DNA of 64,000 bases from positions 1 to 64,000 of the forward strand of contig JAFVCK010000041.1 of assembly GCA_017479265.1 (NCBI GenBank), read 5' to 3'. Below are positions 33,647 through 43,190 of this stretch, piece by piece. Position 1 is the stretch's first letter. The number at the start of each line of letters is the position of its first letter. A model generated the notes under the pieces. It had not been told where the DNA came from, searched no databases, and saw nothing but the letters and a program-made list of their open reading frames with translations. This stretch comes from Bacteroidales bacterium (GTDB lineage Bacteria > Bacteroidota > Bacteroidia > Bacteroidales > UBA932). Both the position numbers and the translations under genes were made by a program.

Positions 33647-35818
33647 ATGAACAACAACAAAACAGAATTTCTGTCACGCTTTGCGACCGACCTCAACGCT
33701 CTGGCCGCAGCAGGCAAGCTCGACCCTGTCATAGGCAGGGATGACGAGATTCGCAGGGTTCTGCAGATACTTAGCCGCAGGACCAAGAACAACCCTATTC
33801 TGGTGGGCGAACCGGGTGTCGGAAAGACGGCAATTTCGGAAGGCATAGCCAGCAAGATAGTTGACGGACAGGTCCCGGAGAACCTGAAGGACAGGAAGAT
33901 ATATTCCCTGGACATGGGTTCGCTGATTGCCGGCGCGAAGTACCAGGGCGAGTTCGAGGAGAGGCTCAAGGGGGTGGTCAAGGAAGTCGTGGACAGCGAC
34001 GGCCGGATAATCCTTTTCATAGATGAGATACACACCCTCGTGGGCGCGGGAAAGACCTCCGGTGCCATGGACGCTTCCAACATCCTGAAGCCGGCCCTGG
34101 CGAGAGGCGAACTGCGCACCATAGGCTCCACGACCCTGGACGAGTACCAGAAGTATTTCGAGACGGACAAGGCCCTGGAGCGCCGGTTCCAGATGGTGAT
34201 GGTGGACGAGCCTTCGCCCTCGGAGTCCATATCCATATTGAGGGGACTGAAGGAGAAGTACGAGAACCACCACAGGGTGCGCATAGAGGACGATGCCCTG
34301 ATTGCCGCCGTGAACCTTTCTCACCGTTACATAACCAACCGTTTCCTGCCGGACAAGGCCATAGACCTCGTGGACGAGGCTGCATCCAAACTCCGTCTGG
34401 AGATGAATTCCGTGCCGGAGCCCATCGACGACCTCAACAGCAGGATACGCCAGCTGGAAATCGAAAAGGAGGCCATAAAGCGCGAGGGCGTGTCCCTGAA
34501 ACTGGAGAATATCGAGAAGCAGCTGGCCGAACTGAGCAAGGAAAGGGACGGGCTGATGGCCCGCTGGAGCCAGGAGAAGGACATATTGTCATCGCTGCAG
34601 AGCGCAAGGCAGCAGCTGGAGGACTATAAGCTGCAGGCCCAGGCGGCGGAGCGTTCAGGCGATTACGGCCGCGTGGCGGAGCTCCGTTACGGCCGTATGG
34701 CCGAGGCGAAGAAGACCATAGAGGAGCTGACGGCAAAGCAGGAGAGCATCACTGAACCACTTGTCACAGAAGCGGTTACGCCAGAGGACATAGCTGAGGT
34801 AGTGGCCAAGTGGACAGGCATACCCGTGAAGCGTATGCTGGAGAGCGAGAAGGAAAAACTGCTGCGCATGGAAGAGGAGCTGCACAAGAGGGTGGTCGGC
34901 CAGGATGCCGCTATCCAGGCGGTTTCAGATGCCGTGCGCCGCAACAGGGCAGGGCTTTCCAACGAGAAAAGGCCCATAGGTTCCTTCCTTTTCATGGGTA
35001 CGACTGGAGTGGGCAAGACAGAGCTCGCAAAGGCACTGGCCGAGTTCCTGTTCAACGACGAGAACATGATTACCCGTATCGACATGAGCGAGTACCAGGA
35101 GAGGCATACGGTGAGCCGTCTTATCGGTGCGCCTCCGGGATATGTGGGATATGACGAGGGCGGACAGCTGACCGAGGCTGTGAGGCGCAAGCCTTATTCC
35201 GTGGTGCTGCTGGACGAAATCGAGAAGGCCCATCCTGATGTGTTCAACATTCTGCTGCAGGTGCTTGACGACGGCCGCCTGACCGACAACAAGGGTCGCA
35301 CGGTGGATTTCAAGAACACCATACTTATTATGACTTCCAATGTCGGTTCGGATATAATCCAGAGTTATATGGACAGGCTTCCTTCGCTGGGCAAGAGCGA
35401 CCCTACAGCCGAAATGGCGGCTATTGCCTCGCGCAGGCAGATGCTGGACGAGTGCCGCGACAAGGTGCTGGAGGTGCTGAAAATGACCGTAAGGCCGGAG
35501 TTCCTCAACCGTATAGACGAAATCATAATGTTCGACCCTCTGAGCGAGAATGACATACGCGAAATACTTCATATCCAGATGGATGAGCTTTCGCGAAGGC
35601 TGGAGGCGGACGGGGTGGAGATACGCTTCACCAAGGCTTTCGAGGACTATATGACAGTGAAGGGATATGACCCCGCTTATGGCGCTAGGCCGGTCAAGAG
35701 GCTGATGCAGCGCGAGCTTGTGAACCAGCTGGCTACGGCCATTCTGAACGGCACGGTCCACAAGGATTCGGTAATCAGCGTGGATTCCGCCGGCGGCGAA
35801 GTAATAATACGAAACTGA
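33647..35818 (+). CDS. clpB: ClpB-type disaggregase lacking the N-terminal Clp_N domain
   Basis: A two-ring AAA+ unfoldase of 723 residues. It opens straight into the first nucleotide-binding domain ([20 protein letters not shown], Walker A GEPGVGK at 54-60). A coiled middle domain (about 270-390) marks it as ClpB rather than ClpA or ClpX; the second ATPase has Walker A GTTGVGK and the signature [17 protein letters not shown], and the C-terminus has [18 protein letters not shown]. No ClpP-binding IGF-type loop was seen. Typical ClpB is about 860 residues; the missing part is the roughly 140-residue Clp_N substrate domain. The 119 nt upstream do not encode it. E. coli makes a similar short form from an internal start; here it seems the only form. 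Confidence 0.9.
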   Translation: MNNNKTEFLSRFATDLNALAAAGKLDPVIGRDDEIRRVLQILSRRTKNNPILVGEPGVGKTAISEGIASKIVDGQVPENLKDRKIYSLDMGSLIAGAKYQGEFEERLKGVVKEVVDSDGRIILFIDEIHTLVGAGKTSGAMDASNILKPALARGELRTIGSTTLDEYQKYFETDKALERRFQMVMVDEPSPSESISILRGLKEKYENHHRVRIEDDALIAAVNLSHRYITNRFLPDKAIDLVDEAASKLRLEMNSVPEPIDDLNSRIRQLEIEKEAIKREGVSLKLENIEKQLAELSKERDGLMARWSQEKDILSSLQSARQQLEDYKLQAQAAERSGDYGRVAELRYGRMAEAKKTIEELTAKQESITEPLVTEAVTPEDIAEVVAKWTGIPVKRMLESEKEKLLRMEEELHKRVVGQDAAIQAVSDAVRRNRAGLSNEKRPIGSFLFMGTTGVGKTELAKALAEFLFNDENMITRIDMSEYQERHTVSRLIGAPPGYVGYDEGGQLTEAVRRKPYSVVLLDEIEKAHPDVFNILLQVLDDGRLTDNKGRTVDFKNTILIMTSNVGSDIIQSYMDRLPSLGKSDPTAEMAAIASRRQMLDECRDKVLEVLKMTVRPEFLNRIDEIIMFDPLSENDIREILHIQMDELSRRLEADGVEIRFTKAFEDYMTVKGYDPAYGARPVKRLMQRELVNQLATAILNGTVHKDSVISVDSAGGEVIIRN

Positions 35819-35828
35819 CGGGACTTTC

Positions 35829-36410
35829 ATGCGTAAGGTCTTGACGCTCAGCATAATGCTTGTTCTGGCGGCAGGTTGCTCCTCTCCAAGGACGGGGGAC
35901 CTGCTGTTCGTATATGACGACGCGGGGGAATTCTCCGAGGCGGTGAGGCAGTCCACAGACGGCGGATACTCGCACGTGGGGTTCTACGAGAAGGGACGCG
36001 GCGTGTGGGAGGCTTCGCCGGGAAAAGGAGTAGTCTGCACTCCCCTTTGTGAATTCTCGGCGGAGAACGAAGGCAGGGTGAAGGCCTACAGGCCCTCTGT
36101 CAGGATAGACCGCAAGAAACTTATTGACAGGGCCTTGCAGCTTTCAGGAAGGCCTTACGACCTGGCTTTCGAGCCGGGCGACAGCGCCCTTTATTGCAGT
36201 GAATTCGTGCAGGAGTGCTACGCCTCGGCGGGACTTGAGTTCGAGAGCATAGAAATGAACTTCTGCTCAGAGGACGGCGAGGTGCTGCCCTACTGGAGGG
36301 CCTGGTACGATTCGCTTGGACGCGCGGTTCCTCAGGGCAAGCCGGGCACCAATCCCAACGACCTGTCGCGCAGTCCACTTCTGCGTCCCGTTACATATCG
36401 TCCAAGGTAA
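35829..36410 (+). CDS. YiiX/YebB-like NlpC/P60-type cysteine hydrolase lipoprotein
   Basis: A lipoprotein of 193 residues (AAGC, Cys 17) with the permuted papain-like fold: GDLLFVYDD after the signal, His49 in the SHVG motif and Cys123 in the YCSEFVQE motif, the likely catalytic pair (order H then C, as in YiiX). Proposed substrates of the class include peptidoglycan peptides and lipids; none can be assigned here. It starts 10 nt after clpB, so it is in that operon. Its last 20 nt overlap the 3' end of the convergent ATPase gene. Confidence 0.82.
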   Translation: MRKVLTLSIMLVLAAGCSSPRTGDLLFVYDDAGEFSEAVRQSTDGGYSHVGFYEKGRGVWEASPGKGVVCTPLCEFSAENEGRVKAYRPSVRIDRKKLIDRALQLSGRPYDLAFEPGDSALYCSEFVQECYASAGLEFESIEMNFCSEDGEVLPYWRAWYDSLGRAVPQGKPGTNPNDLSRSPLLRPVTYRPR

Positions 36411-37800
36411 AGACGCGTGAGTCAATGACATAGCCTTTTAGAGGGCCTTTCTTGAGTGTCGCAAGACGGTCGAGGAAGGCCTTTTTCTCGAAGTCGCCGG
36501 GAGTAAGGCATACATCTGCTACTAGGGCTTTGCCACGTCCGGGCTCAAGGGCCACGATGTCTATTTCATGCACCTTTTCCTTGGCGACAGGCTCGGCCGA
36601 AGGGCGGGAGTATTTGCTGAGATAATAGCTTCTGCGGCGGCTCAGACTCCGGCTCTGGCGGGCAGATGCGGTCCAGTCGCCTCCGACCTGTTCCACTCCC
36701 CTTGCTTCGGCGAATTTCTGCATGAAATAGCCCACGAGACTGTCTTTCATCACCGACGGCATGTCCGCTTCGGCACGGGAGCGTATCTTGTCCCAGTCTC
36801 CGAGTTCGGCTTCGGTGCGGCTGGATTCAATGTTGCGGAGCCAGAAGTCGAGGAAACGGTCCGTGATATAATACCTTACGACATTGCGCGAGGCCTTGCC
36901 GGAGAGAAGGGGCCTTGCCTTTGTAACCAACTGGTATTCAGCTTCAAGCTTTGCAAGATGGCCTCCTATTATCATGCCGCCCAGCTGGTCTTCGAGTTCA
37001 GACTGGGAGCGCACTCCCCGGGATATGAGCTGCAATATGGAGAGGTAGGTTTCGGCGTTCTTGCCGAGCACTTCGCCAAGCAGCCTCGAGGCCTGGATGC
37101 CAAGGGGCGAATCGGGCGAGAGGAAGAGCGTAAGGAGCTCAGCAGCAGAGCCGTCCGTGCGTTCAAGGGCGGCACAGACAAGGGCCGGCATGCCGCCTGT
37201 ACACATATACAAGGTCAGAAGGTCGGTGTTGGTGAGGCTGCCCCCCTTGGAGGCCATAAGGGACTTGATCTGTGAGGTTGTGAAATAGGAGAGACTAATC
37301 GAGGTGTCGGGAAGGTCGCGAAGGGGCGAGTCTTCGCTTCTGAACAGAGCGGTGTCAACTAAAGGATTTGAGGTAACGAGGATAAGGTTTATGTGAGTGC
37401 CGCTCCTGTTGGCATCCCATAGTTCGCGAAGGAAGAGGGGGAAATCAGGGTTGGCGGAGGCGTAGGTGTCGAATTTGTCCATGGCTACTGTGAAGCAGCG
37501 TTTGTGGGCGCTGTCGAAGAGGAATTCCATCAGCAGTTTCAGGGTCAGGACCTTGGAGGGGACATAGAGTCCGAGTTTCTCCCTAACCTGGCGGATGAAA
37601 TCCAGCAGAAGGACTGATTCGGTCTTGCCGGAGAGGCGGAAGTACAGCAGAGGTTCGCCCTTGAAGGCTTCGGCCAGCAGGGCGCTCTTTCCGCTGCCAA
37701 ATCTACCGGAGAGTACGGTCATCCTGCTTCTTTGCTCCCGTGAGAGCCATAATTGCCTTCTGAGCATCTTCAGTTCGGTATCTCGGTAGTATAATTTCAT
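36391..37800 (-). CDS. AAA+ ATPase of the archaeal ATPase/DUF234 type
   Basis: The 469-residue protein has Walker A SGRFGSGKSALL (about 31-42), a weak Walker B (TVAMDKFD), and a C-terminal part with YYITDRFLDFWLRNIE, which corresponds to the DUF234 region, and a nuclease-like tail (EIDIVALE...ALVADV) resembling the restriction-endonuclease fold of this family. Such proteins are abundant and variable in Bacteroidetes; their function is unknown, and some resemble toxin or defence ATPases. The usual Walker B Asp-Glu is Asp-Lys here. A -7 box at 37837-37844 sets the start at 37800. It stands alone between convergent and divergent genes. Confidence 0.82.
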   Translation of the reverse strand: MKLYYRDTELKMLRRQLWLSREQRSRMTVLSGRFGSGKSALLAEAFKGEPLLYFRLSGKTESVLLLDFIRQVREKLGLYVPSKVLTLKLLMEFLFDSAHKRCFTVAMDKFDTYASANPDFPLFLRELWDANRSGTHINLILVTSNPLVDTALFRSEDSPLRDLPDTSISLSYFTTSQIKSLMASKGGSLTNTDLLTLYMCTGGMPALVCAALERTDGSAAELLTLFLSPDSPLGIQASRLLGEVLGKNAETYLSILQLISRGVRSQSELEDQLGGMIIGGHLAKLEAEYQLVTKARPLLSGKASRNVVRYYITDRFLDFWLRNIESSRTEAELGDWDKIRSRAEADMPSVMKDSLVGYFMQKFAEARGVEQVGGDWTASARQSRSLSRRRSYYLSKYSRPSAEPVAKEKVHEIDIVALEPGRGKALVADVCLTPGDFEKKAFLDRLATLKKGPLKGYVIDSRVFTLDDM

Positions 37801-37836
37801 ACTTGTTAATTTAACCAATATTTTATAACCTATTTG

Positions 37837-37844
37837 CAAATATA
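37837..37844 (-). promoter_or_regulatory. -7 box for the AAA+ ATPase
   Basis: TATATTTG on the minus strand, exact TAnnTTTG, 36 nt upstream of the start at 37800. It is part of the palindrome TATTTGCAAATA (37831-37842). Confidence 0.6.
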
Positions 37845-37960
37845 GTTAAATAACTGAATATTAGCAAGTTTTTTGAATTGTTATTTTTACTAAACTATTA
37901 TATTGTGCTCATTTTGAAAATTACCTACCAATGAAAAGAATTAGCAATAGTTCTTCGCGG

Positions 37961-38020
37961 CCCTTCGACAGGCTCAGGGACCTGTGCATTTGCTTGAAAT
38001 GACAGGTGAATTGCGCAATT
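37961..38020. repeat. REP-like palindromic intergenic element
   Basis: CCCTTCGACAGGCTCAGGG at 37961-37979 resembles a palindromic motif dispersed in many bacterial genomes. It is followed by a hairpin, CCTGT(G)CATTT with AAATGACAGG (37981-38006), and the 12-nt palindrome AATTGCGCAATT (38009-38020). This is the only copy seen in the window. Confidence 0.5.
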
Positions 38021-38047
38021 TGCGTATAATTTGGCGGTTTTATTGAC

Positions 38048-38055
38048 TATATTTG
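38048..38055 (+). promoter_or_regulatory. -7 box of the nag-uxu-kdg operon
   Basis: TATATTTG, exact TAnnTTTG. It overlaps the start at 38053 of the longer reading frame and so excludes it; the ATG at 38074 is 18 nt downstream. Confidence 0.65.
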
Positions 38056-38073
38056 CGATATTTGAGGATTGAA

Positions 38074-39303
38074 ATGAAAATGAAAAAGAACAATTCCATA
38101 TTGCTGCCGATGGTGGTGCTTGGGACCCTGTTTTTCATCTTCGGACTAGTCTCCTGGGTGAACTCCATACTTATTCCCTACTTCAAGGCCGCCTTCACGC
38201 TCAACCATACGCAGTCATATCTGGTAGCATTCGCATTCTACATCGCCTACCTGGTGATGTCCATCCCCAACTCCAAACTGCTGACCATTATCGGTCACCA
38301 GAAGGGCATGGTCGCCGGACTGTGGATGATGGCCATAGGCACATTCCTTTTCGTCCCCGCCGCCAAGACGGAGTCCTATCCACTGTTCCTGACCGGACTC
38401 TTCGTCATAGGCACGGGCCTGTCCATGCTCCAGACGGTTGCGAACCCCTATGTCACCGTGATAGGCCCCATCGAGACAGCCGCCAGACGCATCAGCATCG
38501 TAGGTCTTTGCAACAAGATAGCCGGCATCCTGGCCCCGCTCGTGTTCGCTGCCGTGATACTGAAAGGCGGCTCTTCGGAAGCGGACCTCAGCGCCGTGGT
38601 AATGCCCTACAGCGTGCTCTCCGGCTTTCTTTTCCTCTTCGGCTGCGGCGTGCTGCTGATGAAACTGCCGGAAATCAGCAACGGTGCCGAAAAAGAAGGC
38701 GCGAAAGGCCGCCCGCTATGGTCCTATCCCTATTTTGTGCTGGGAGTCATAGCCCTTTTCGCCCATGTAGCAGAACAGATTGTATCCATAGACACTGTAA
38801 TTTCATACGCCCAAAGCATGGGCCTGACGCTGCAGGAGGCCAAAATCTTCCCCAGCATCACCCTGGGATGCTCGCTGATAGGATATTTCGCCGGAATCAT
38901 CGCCATACCCCGCTTCGCCTCGCAAAAGCAGATGCTGAGGATAGCCGTGGTGACAGGCCTGGTGCTGTCCACGCTGGTGCTGATTATACCGGGGACATTC
39001 ACGGTCTATGGCCACGCCGTAAGCCTTTCGCTACTGTGCATAAACGGACTTGGCTTCTGCAACGCATTGATTTACGCAGGAATATGGCCGCTGGCCATAC
39101 ACGACCTCGGGAAGAAGACGGACCTGGCCTCGGCCTGCATGGTGATGGCCCTCTGCGGCAACGGACTGATGCCGCTGCTGTACGGGGTCCTGGCCGACAA
39201 CTGGGGACTGCGCCCGGGCTACATAGTGCTGCTGCCCTGCTTCATTTACCTGATTTATTACGCATACAGAGGATATAAGATAGAAAAATGGGGAAGAAAC
39301 TGA
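38074..39303 (+). CDS. MFS sugar permease (FucP/GluP/NagP-like)
   Basis: A proton-coupled sugar importer of the FucP-like MFS branch, 409 residues with about 12 hydrophobic segments. Family patterns include FFIFGLVSWVNSILIPYFK, TGLSMLQTVANPYVTVIGP (a motif of this branch) and the late LYGVLADNWGLRPGY. With nagA and nagB-like genes next to it, N-acetylglucosamine is the most likely substrate (NagP group), but a uronate or mixed disaccharide is also possible because of the uxu genes. The 3' end overlaps nagA by 16 nt. The ATG at 38080 is an alternative start. Confidence 0.87.
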   Translation: MKMKKNNSILLPMVVLGTLFFIFGLVSWVNSILIPYFKAAFTLNHTQSYLVAFAFYIAYLVMSIPNSKLLTIIGHQKGMVAGLWMMAIGTFLFVPAAKTESYPLFLTGLFVIGTGLSMLQTVANPYVTVIGPIETAARRISIVGLCNKIAGILAPLVFAAVILKGGSSEADLSAVVMPYSVLSGFLFLFGCGVLLMKLPEISNGAEKEGAKGRPLWSYPYFVLGVIALFAHVAEQIVSIDTVISYAQSMGLTLQEAKIFPSITLGCSLIGYFAGIIAIPRFASQKQMLRIAVVTGLVLSTLVLIIPGTFTVYGHAVSLSLLCINGLGFCNALIYAGIWPLAIHDLGKKTDLASACMVMALCGNGLMPLLYGVLADNWGLRPGYIVLLPCFIYLIYYAYRGYKIEKWGRN

Positions 39304-40457
39304 TTTACAATGCCCGTATAGTACTGAGGGACAGATTGTTGAATGACGGAGCGGTGCTGCTTGAAGATGGCCGGATCAAGGCAGTGATGCCATCTTTCAG
39401 CGACATTCCCGAGGCGGAAAAGACAGATGCGCAAGGCAACTACCTCTCGCCCGGATTCATAGACATACACCTGCACGGGGGCGGAGGCTCAGAGTTCATG
39501 GACTGCACGGGGGAGGACTGCCGCAGGGTAGCCAGGGCACACATGGAGCACGGAACCACCACCATGTACCCCACCACCCTGGCCTGCACCAACGATGAAC
39601 TGTACAGGTTCTTCGACATTTACGATGCGCTGAAGAATGATACCGGAGGGGCCCGTTTTGGCGGCCTGCACCTCGAAGGGCCGTATTTTGCATACAATTT
39701 TCGTGGGGCGCAGGACCCGAAATATCTCCGCAACCCTTCCCCCGAAGAATATATGGACATACTCGAAAGAGCCTCTGACATAGTGCGTTGGGACATGGCG
39801 CCGGAACTTCCGGGCGCTCTGGAATTCGCTGACGAACTCTGCCGGCGCGGCATTCTGCCGTCCATAGCCCACACCGAGGCCATATATTCCGACGTAGTCA
39901 AGGCATTTTCCCACGGATTCACCCACCTGACGCACTTCTACTCCTGCATGAACGGCATTACGAGGATGAACGGATTCCGCCGCGGAGGCTGCGTGGAGGC
40001 CGGATATCTGATGGACGGACTGACCCTGGAACTCATAACGGACGGCTGCCACGTGCCCGTGGAACTGCTGCAACTGACGGTGAAGATAAAAGGCCCCGAG
40101 AGGGTGGCCCTGATTACCGATTCCATGAGGGCGGCAGGACAGCAGGTGAGCGAAAGCACTATCGGAAGCCGCACCAACGGACAGCATGTGCTGATAGAGG
40201 ACGGAGTGGCGAAACTACCTGACCGACAGGCGTTTGCAGGAAGCATCGCAACGACGGACCGACTGCTGAGGGTGATGTGGAAGAGTGCCGGAGTGCCCCT
40301 CTGGGACACGGTAAGGATGATGACGGAGACCCCTGCCAGGATAATGGGCGCTCACGACCGCGGAGTAATGGCTCCGGGCTACGACGGCGACCTGGTGATG
40401 TTTGACGAAAATGCCTCCATAAAGGGCGTTTGGATAAAAGGAGAAAGGACAATATGA
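39288..40457 (+). CDS. nagA: N-acetylglucosamine-6-phosphate deacetylase
   Basis: It converts GlcNAc-6-phosphate to glucosamine-6-phosphate and acetate in the cytoplasm. The 389-residue amidohydrolase shows the entry motif GFIDIHLHGGGG (HxH, about 55-66), the LEGPY motif with the metal-binding Glu (near 128), a SIAHTEA His, THFYSCMN, and ITDSMRAAG with the catalytic Asp. The ending GYDGDLVMFDENASIKGVWIKG is typical. The length matches the family. The stop overlaps the next start (ATGA at 40454-40457). A GlcNAc kinase is needed to make the substrate and is not in the window. Confidence 0.94.
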   Translation: MGKKLIYNARIVLRDRLLNDGAVLLEDGRIKAVMPSFSDIPEAEKTDAQGNYLSPGFIDIHLHGGGGSEFMDCTGEDCRRVARAHMEHGTTTMYPTTLACTNDELYRFFDIYDALKNDTGGARFGGLHLEGPYFAYNFRGAQDPKYLRNPSPEEYMDILERASDIVRWDMAPELPGALEFADELCRRGILPSIAHTEAIYSDVVKAFSHGFTHLTHFYSCMNGITRMNGFRRGGCVEAGYLMDGLTLELITDGCHVPVELLQLTVKIKGPERVALITDSMRAAGQQVSESTIGSRTNGQHVLIEDGVAKLPDRQAFAGSIATTDRLLRVMWKSAGVPLWDTVRMMTETPARIMGAHDRGVMAPGYDGDLVMFDENASIKGVWIKGERTI

Positions 40458-41182
40458 AAGCGGACCAGCTGAATATCAAGGTTTTCCCTACGCGAAGCGA
40501 AATGGGGAAGGCCGCCGCAAAGGATGCCGCCGAAGGCCTTGGGAAACTCCTCTCGCAAAGGGAGGAGATATATGTCATGTTCGCCGCGGCACCATCCCAG
40601 AACGATTTCCTGGAGGCCCTGACGGAGCAGGACGTGCCGTGGAACAGGGTGAACGCCCTGCACATGGACGAATACGTGGGGCTTCCTTCCGACGCTCCAC
40701 AGGCTTTCGGGACCTGGCTGAAAGAGCGTATATTCTCGAGGCTGCCGTTCAAATCCGTGCATTACATTTCGGATTACGGTGTCCGGGGATATGCCGACCT
40801 GCTGGCAGAATGCCCGCCGGACGCGGTGTTCTGCGGAATAGGCGAGAACGGCCATATAGCATTCAACGACCCGCACGTGGCGCTTTTCGATGACCCGGAG
40901 ATAGTAAAAGTCGTGGACCTGGACCTTGTCTGCCGCACCCAGCAGGTGCATGACGGGTGCTTTCCAGACCTTGAGAGCGTGCCACTCCAGGCAGCCACGG
41001 TCACTATTCCCGTCATGATGGAGGCCCCTCTGATAATCTGCGTGGTGCCCTGCATTTCAAAGGCCGCTGCGGTCAAGGCTGCCGTGAATGGACCCGTCAC
41101 TACGGCCTGCCCCGCTTCCATACTCAGGCTTCATCCTAATGCCACCCTTTATTGTGACAAAGACAGCGCTTCACTTCTATGA
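40454..41182 (+). CDS. NagB-like glucosamine-6-phosphate deaminase, variant subfamily
   Basis: Probably turns glucosamine-6-phosphate into fructose-6-phosphate and ammonia. The 242-residue protein has the family motifs ALHMDEYVG (Asp72) and [13 protein letters not shown] (128-140). Compared with E. coli NagB (GVGNDGHIAFNEP), the catalytic Asp141 is Asn132 here and Glu148 is Asp139; His143 is kept as His134. I recall the same ENGH...ND pattern in other annotated deaminases, so it seems a subfamily, not decay. Location just after nagA supports the reaction, but a different phosphosugar isomerase activity is possible. Start 40454 is chosen for the ATGA overlap; an ATG at 40430 lies in nagA. Confidence 0.82.
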   Translation: MKADQLNIKVFPTRSEMGKAAAKDAAEGLGKLLSQREEIYVMFAAAPSQNDFLEALTEQDVPWNRVNALHMDEYVGLPSDAPQAFGTWLKERIFSRLPFKSVHYISDYGVRGYADLLAECPPDAVFCGIGENGHIAFNDPHVALFDDPEIVKVVDLDLVCRTQQVHDGCFPDLESVPLQAATVTIPVMMEAPLIICVVPCISKAAAVKAAVNGPVTTACPASILRLHPNATLYCDKDSASLL

Positions 41183-42360
41183 GTAAAACAGTTTTAATGC
41201 GTGAATCCTGGCGCTGGTACGGGCCTTCGGACCCTGTCAGCCTGGATTTCATAAGGCAGACGGGCGTGACGGACATAGTGCATGCCCTGCACCACATCCC
41301 CAACGGCGAGGTATGGCCGGTGGAAGCAATCAAGGCCAGGCAGGAGATGATTGCCGCAGGGGGCCTTGTCTGGAGCGTTGTGGAAAGTGTCCCCGTCCAT
41401 GAGCACATAAAGACGCAAACAGGTGATTTCCAAAGATATATAGACAATTACAAGCAGACCCTGCGCAACCTTGCCGCCTGCGGAATATACTGCGTTACAT
41501 ACAACTTCATGCCGGTGCTGGACTGGACCCGTACGGACCTTGACTACCAGCTTCCTGACGGGTCGCGCTGCCTGAGGTTCGAGCGGTCGGCCCTGCTGGC
41601 TTTCGACCTTTTCATCCTCGGACGCAAGGGGGCTTTCAGCGAGTTCTCCAAGGAAGACATAGACAAGGCGAGGAAGTATTACGAGGCGATGTCACCTGCT
41701 GATATACAGAGGCTTACGCGCACTATGATAGCAGGTCTCCCGGGCAGCGAGGAGAGCTTCACCCTGGAGCAGTTCAGGGCGGAACTGGAGCGCTACAAGG
41801 ATATTGATTCGAAGAAGCTGAGGGACAATCTGATATATTTCCTTCGCGAGATATGCCCGGTGGCGGATGAAGCGGGAGTGCGTATGGTCATCCACCCGGA
41901 CGACCCGCCCTTCCCTATTCTGGGGCTGCCCAGGATACTTTCTACGGCAGAGGATTTCCGCCTTCTGGTGGAGGCCGTGCCAAATCCCTCCAACGGCCTG
42001 TGCCTGTGTACCGGCTCTTTCGGCATAAGGGCCGACAACGACCTGCCTGCGATGCTGAGGGAATTCGGGGACAGGACAGATTTCGTACATTTCCGTTCGA
42101 CAAGGCGGGATTCGGAGGGCAACTACTTCGAGGACAATCACTTGGAGGGAGATGTCCCCATGTACGAAATGATGAAGACGCTGCTGGAGGTGATGCAGAA
42201 GCGGCAGTTCAGGATATTCTGCAGGCCTGACCACGGACACCGTATGTGCGACGACCTGGGCCACCGTTCAAATCCGGGATATTCCCTTTACGGCCGCATG
42301 CGCGGAATAGCCGAACTCCGCGGTCTCCAGGCTGGCATAGTCGGATCTTTATTTGCATGA
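41179..42360 (+). CDS. uxuA: D-mannonate dehydratase
   Basis: It dehydrates D-mannonate to 2-keto-3-deoxygluconate in glucuronate catabolism. The 393-residue protein shows the UxuA barrel: [18 protein letters not shown] at the start, [32 protein letters not shown], and [16 protein letters not shown] and RPDHGHRM, which supply the metal ligands His, Cys, His and Asp of the family. Length is normal. It overlaps its neighbours by 4 nt on both sides (ATGA), showing translational coupling in this operon. Confidence 0.95.
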   Translation: MSKTVLMRESWRWYGPSDPVSLDFIRQTGVTDIVHALHHIPNGEVWPVEAIKARQEMIAAGGLVWSVVESVPVHEHIKTQTGDFQRYIDNYKQTLRNLAACGIYCVTYNFMPVLDWTRTDLDYQLPDGSRCLRFERSALLAFDLFILGRKGAFSEFSKEDIDKARKYYEAMSPADIQRLTRTMIAGLPGSEESFTLEQFRAELERYKDIDSKKLRDNLIYFLREICPVADEAGVRMVIHPDDPPFPILGLPRILSTAEDFRLLVEAVPNPSNGLCLCTGSFGIRADNDLPAMLREFGDRTDFVHFRSTRRDSEGNYFEDNHLEGDVPMYEMMKTLLEVMQKRQFRIFCRPDHGHRMCDDLGHRSNPGYSLYGRMRGIAELRGLQAGIVGSLFA

Positions 42361-43187
42361 TAACAGCTATGGACAATTACTTTGACATAAAAGACAGGGT
42401 GGTGGTGCTGACGGGGGCCTGCGGGGTGCTCGGCGGGACCATCTCCCGCTATTTCGCAGGTCAGGGCGCGAAGGTTGTACTGCTTGACCTCGACAGGACA
42501 AGGGACGCGGGAGAGGATGCCGTAGCGCAGATCAAGGCTTCCGGCGGCGAGGCTATGTTCCTGCCCACCAACGTGTTGGACGAGGAAGTGCTTCGCTCCA
42601 ATCTCTCCGACATACTCTCCGCTTACGGCGGAATCGACGTGCTGCTCAATGCCGCAGGAGGCAACATGAGCCCTGCCAACGTATCCCCGGAGCAGAGCAT
42701 ATTCGACCTGGACATTGAAGCTACACGTAAAGTGTTTGAACTCAATATATTCGGGGCCATTCTGCCGACACGGGTGTTCCTTCGTCCCATGGTGGAGAAG
42801 GGGCGCGGTTCCATAGTGAATTTCTGCTCGATGTCTTCGTTTAGGCCGCTGACCCGCGTGGCCGGATACGGAATGGCCAAGTCCGCACTGGCAAGCTGGA
42901 CGCAGTGGCTCTCCGGGGAACTGGCTACAAAGTTCGGCGACGGGCTGAGGGTCAATGCAATAGCACCGGGATTCCTGCTTACCAACCAGAACCGCAGCCT
43001 GCTTACCAACCCTGACGGCTCCCTGACGGACCGCTCGCACAAGATACTGTCCCACACGCCCGTAGGCCGTTTCCTCGAGCCCGACGAACTGCTCGGGGCC
43101 CTGCACTACCTCGCAAGCGACGCTTCGAAAGCGGTGACAGGCACCATAGTCCCCGTGGACGGAGGCTTCAACGCATTCAGCATCTAG
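42357..43187 (+). CDS. SDR-family D-mannonate oxidoreductase (fructuronate reductase)
   Basis: A short-chain dehydrogenase expected to reduce D-fructuronate to D-mannonate with NAD(P)H, replacing the unrelated long-chain UxuB. The 276-residue protein has the cofactor motif TGACGVLGG (about 21-29), NAAGG, the catalytic Ser of NFCSMSS, YGMAK (Tyr and Lys), and a C-terminal GTIVPVDGG. The pattern and the position after uxuA match the SDR-type enzymes of Bacteroidetes. I chose ATG 42357, which overlaps the uxuA stop as ATGA like the other junctions; ATG 42369 ([11 protein letters not shown]) is a good alternative. Confidence 0.87.
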   Translation: MITAMDNYFDIKDRVVVLTGACGVLGGTISRYFAGQGAKVVLLDLDRTRDAGEDAVAQIKASGGEAMFLPTNVLDEEVLRSNLSDILSAYGGIDVLLNAAGGNMSPANVSPEQSIFDLDIEATRKVFELNIFGAILPTRVFLRPMVEKGRGSIVNFCSMSSFRPLTRVAGYGMAKSALASWTQWLSGELATKFGDGLRVNAIAPGFLLTNQNRSLLTNPDGSLTDRSHKILSHTPVGRFLEPDELLGALHYLASDASKAVTGTIVPVDGGFNAFSI

Positions 43188-43190
43188 ACC

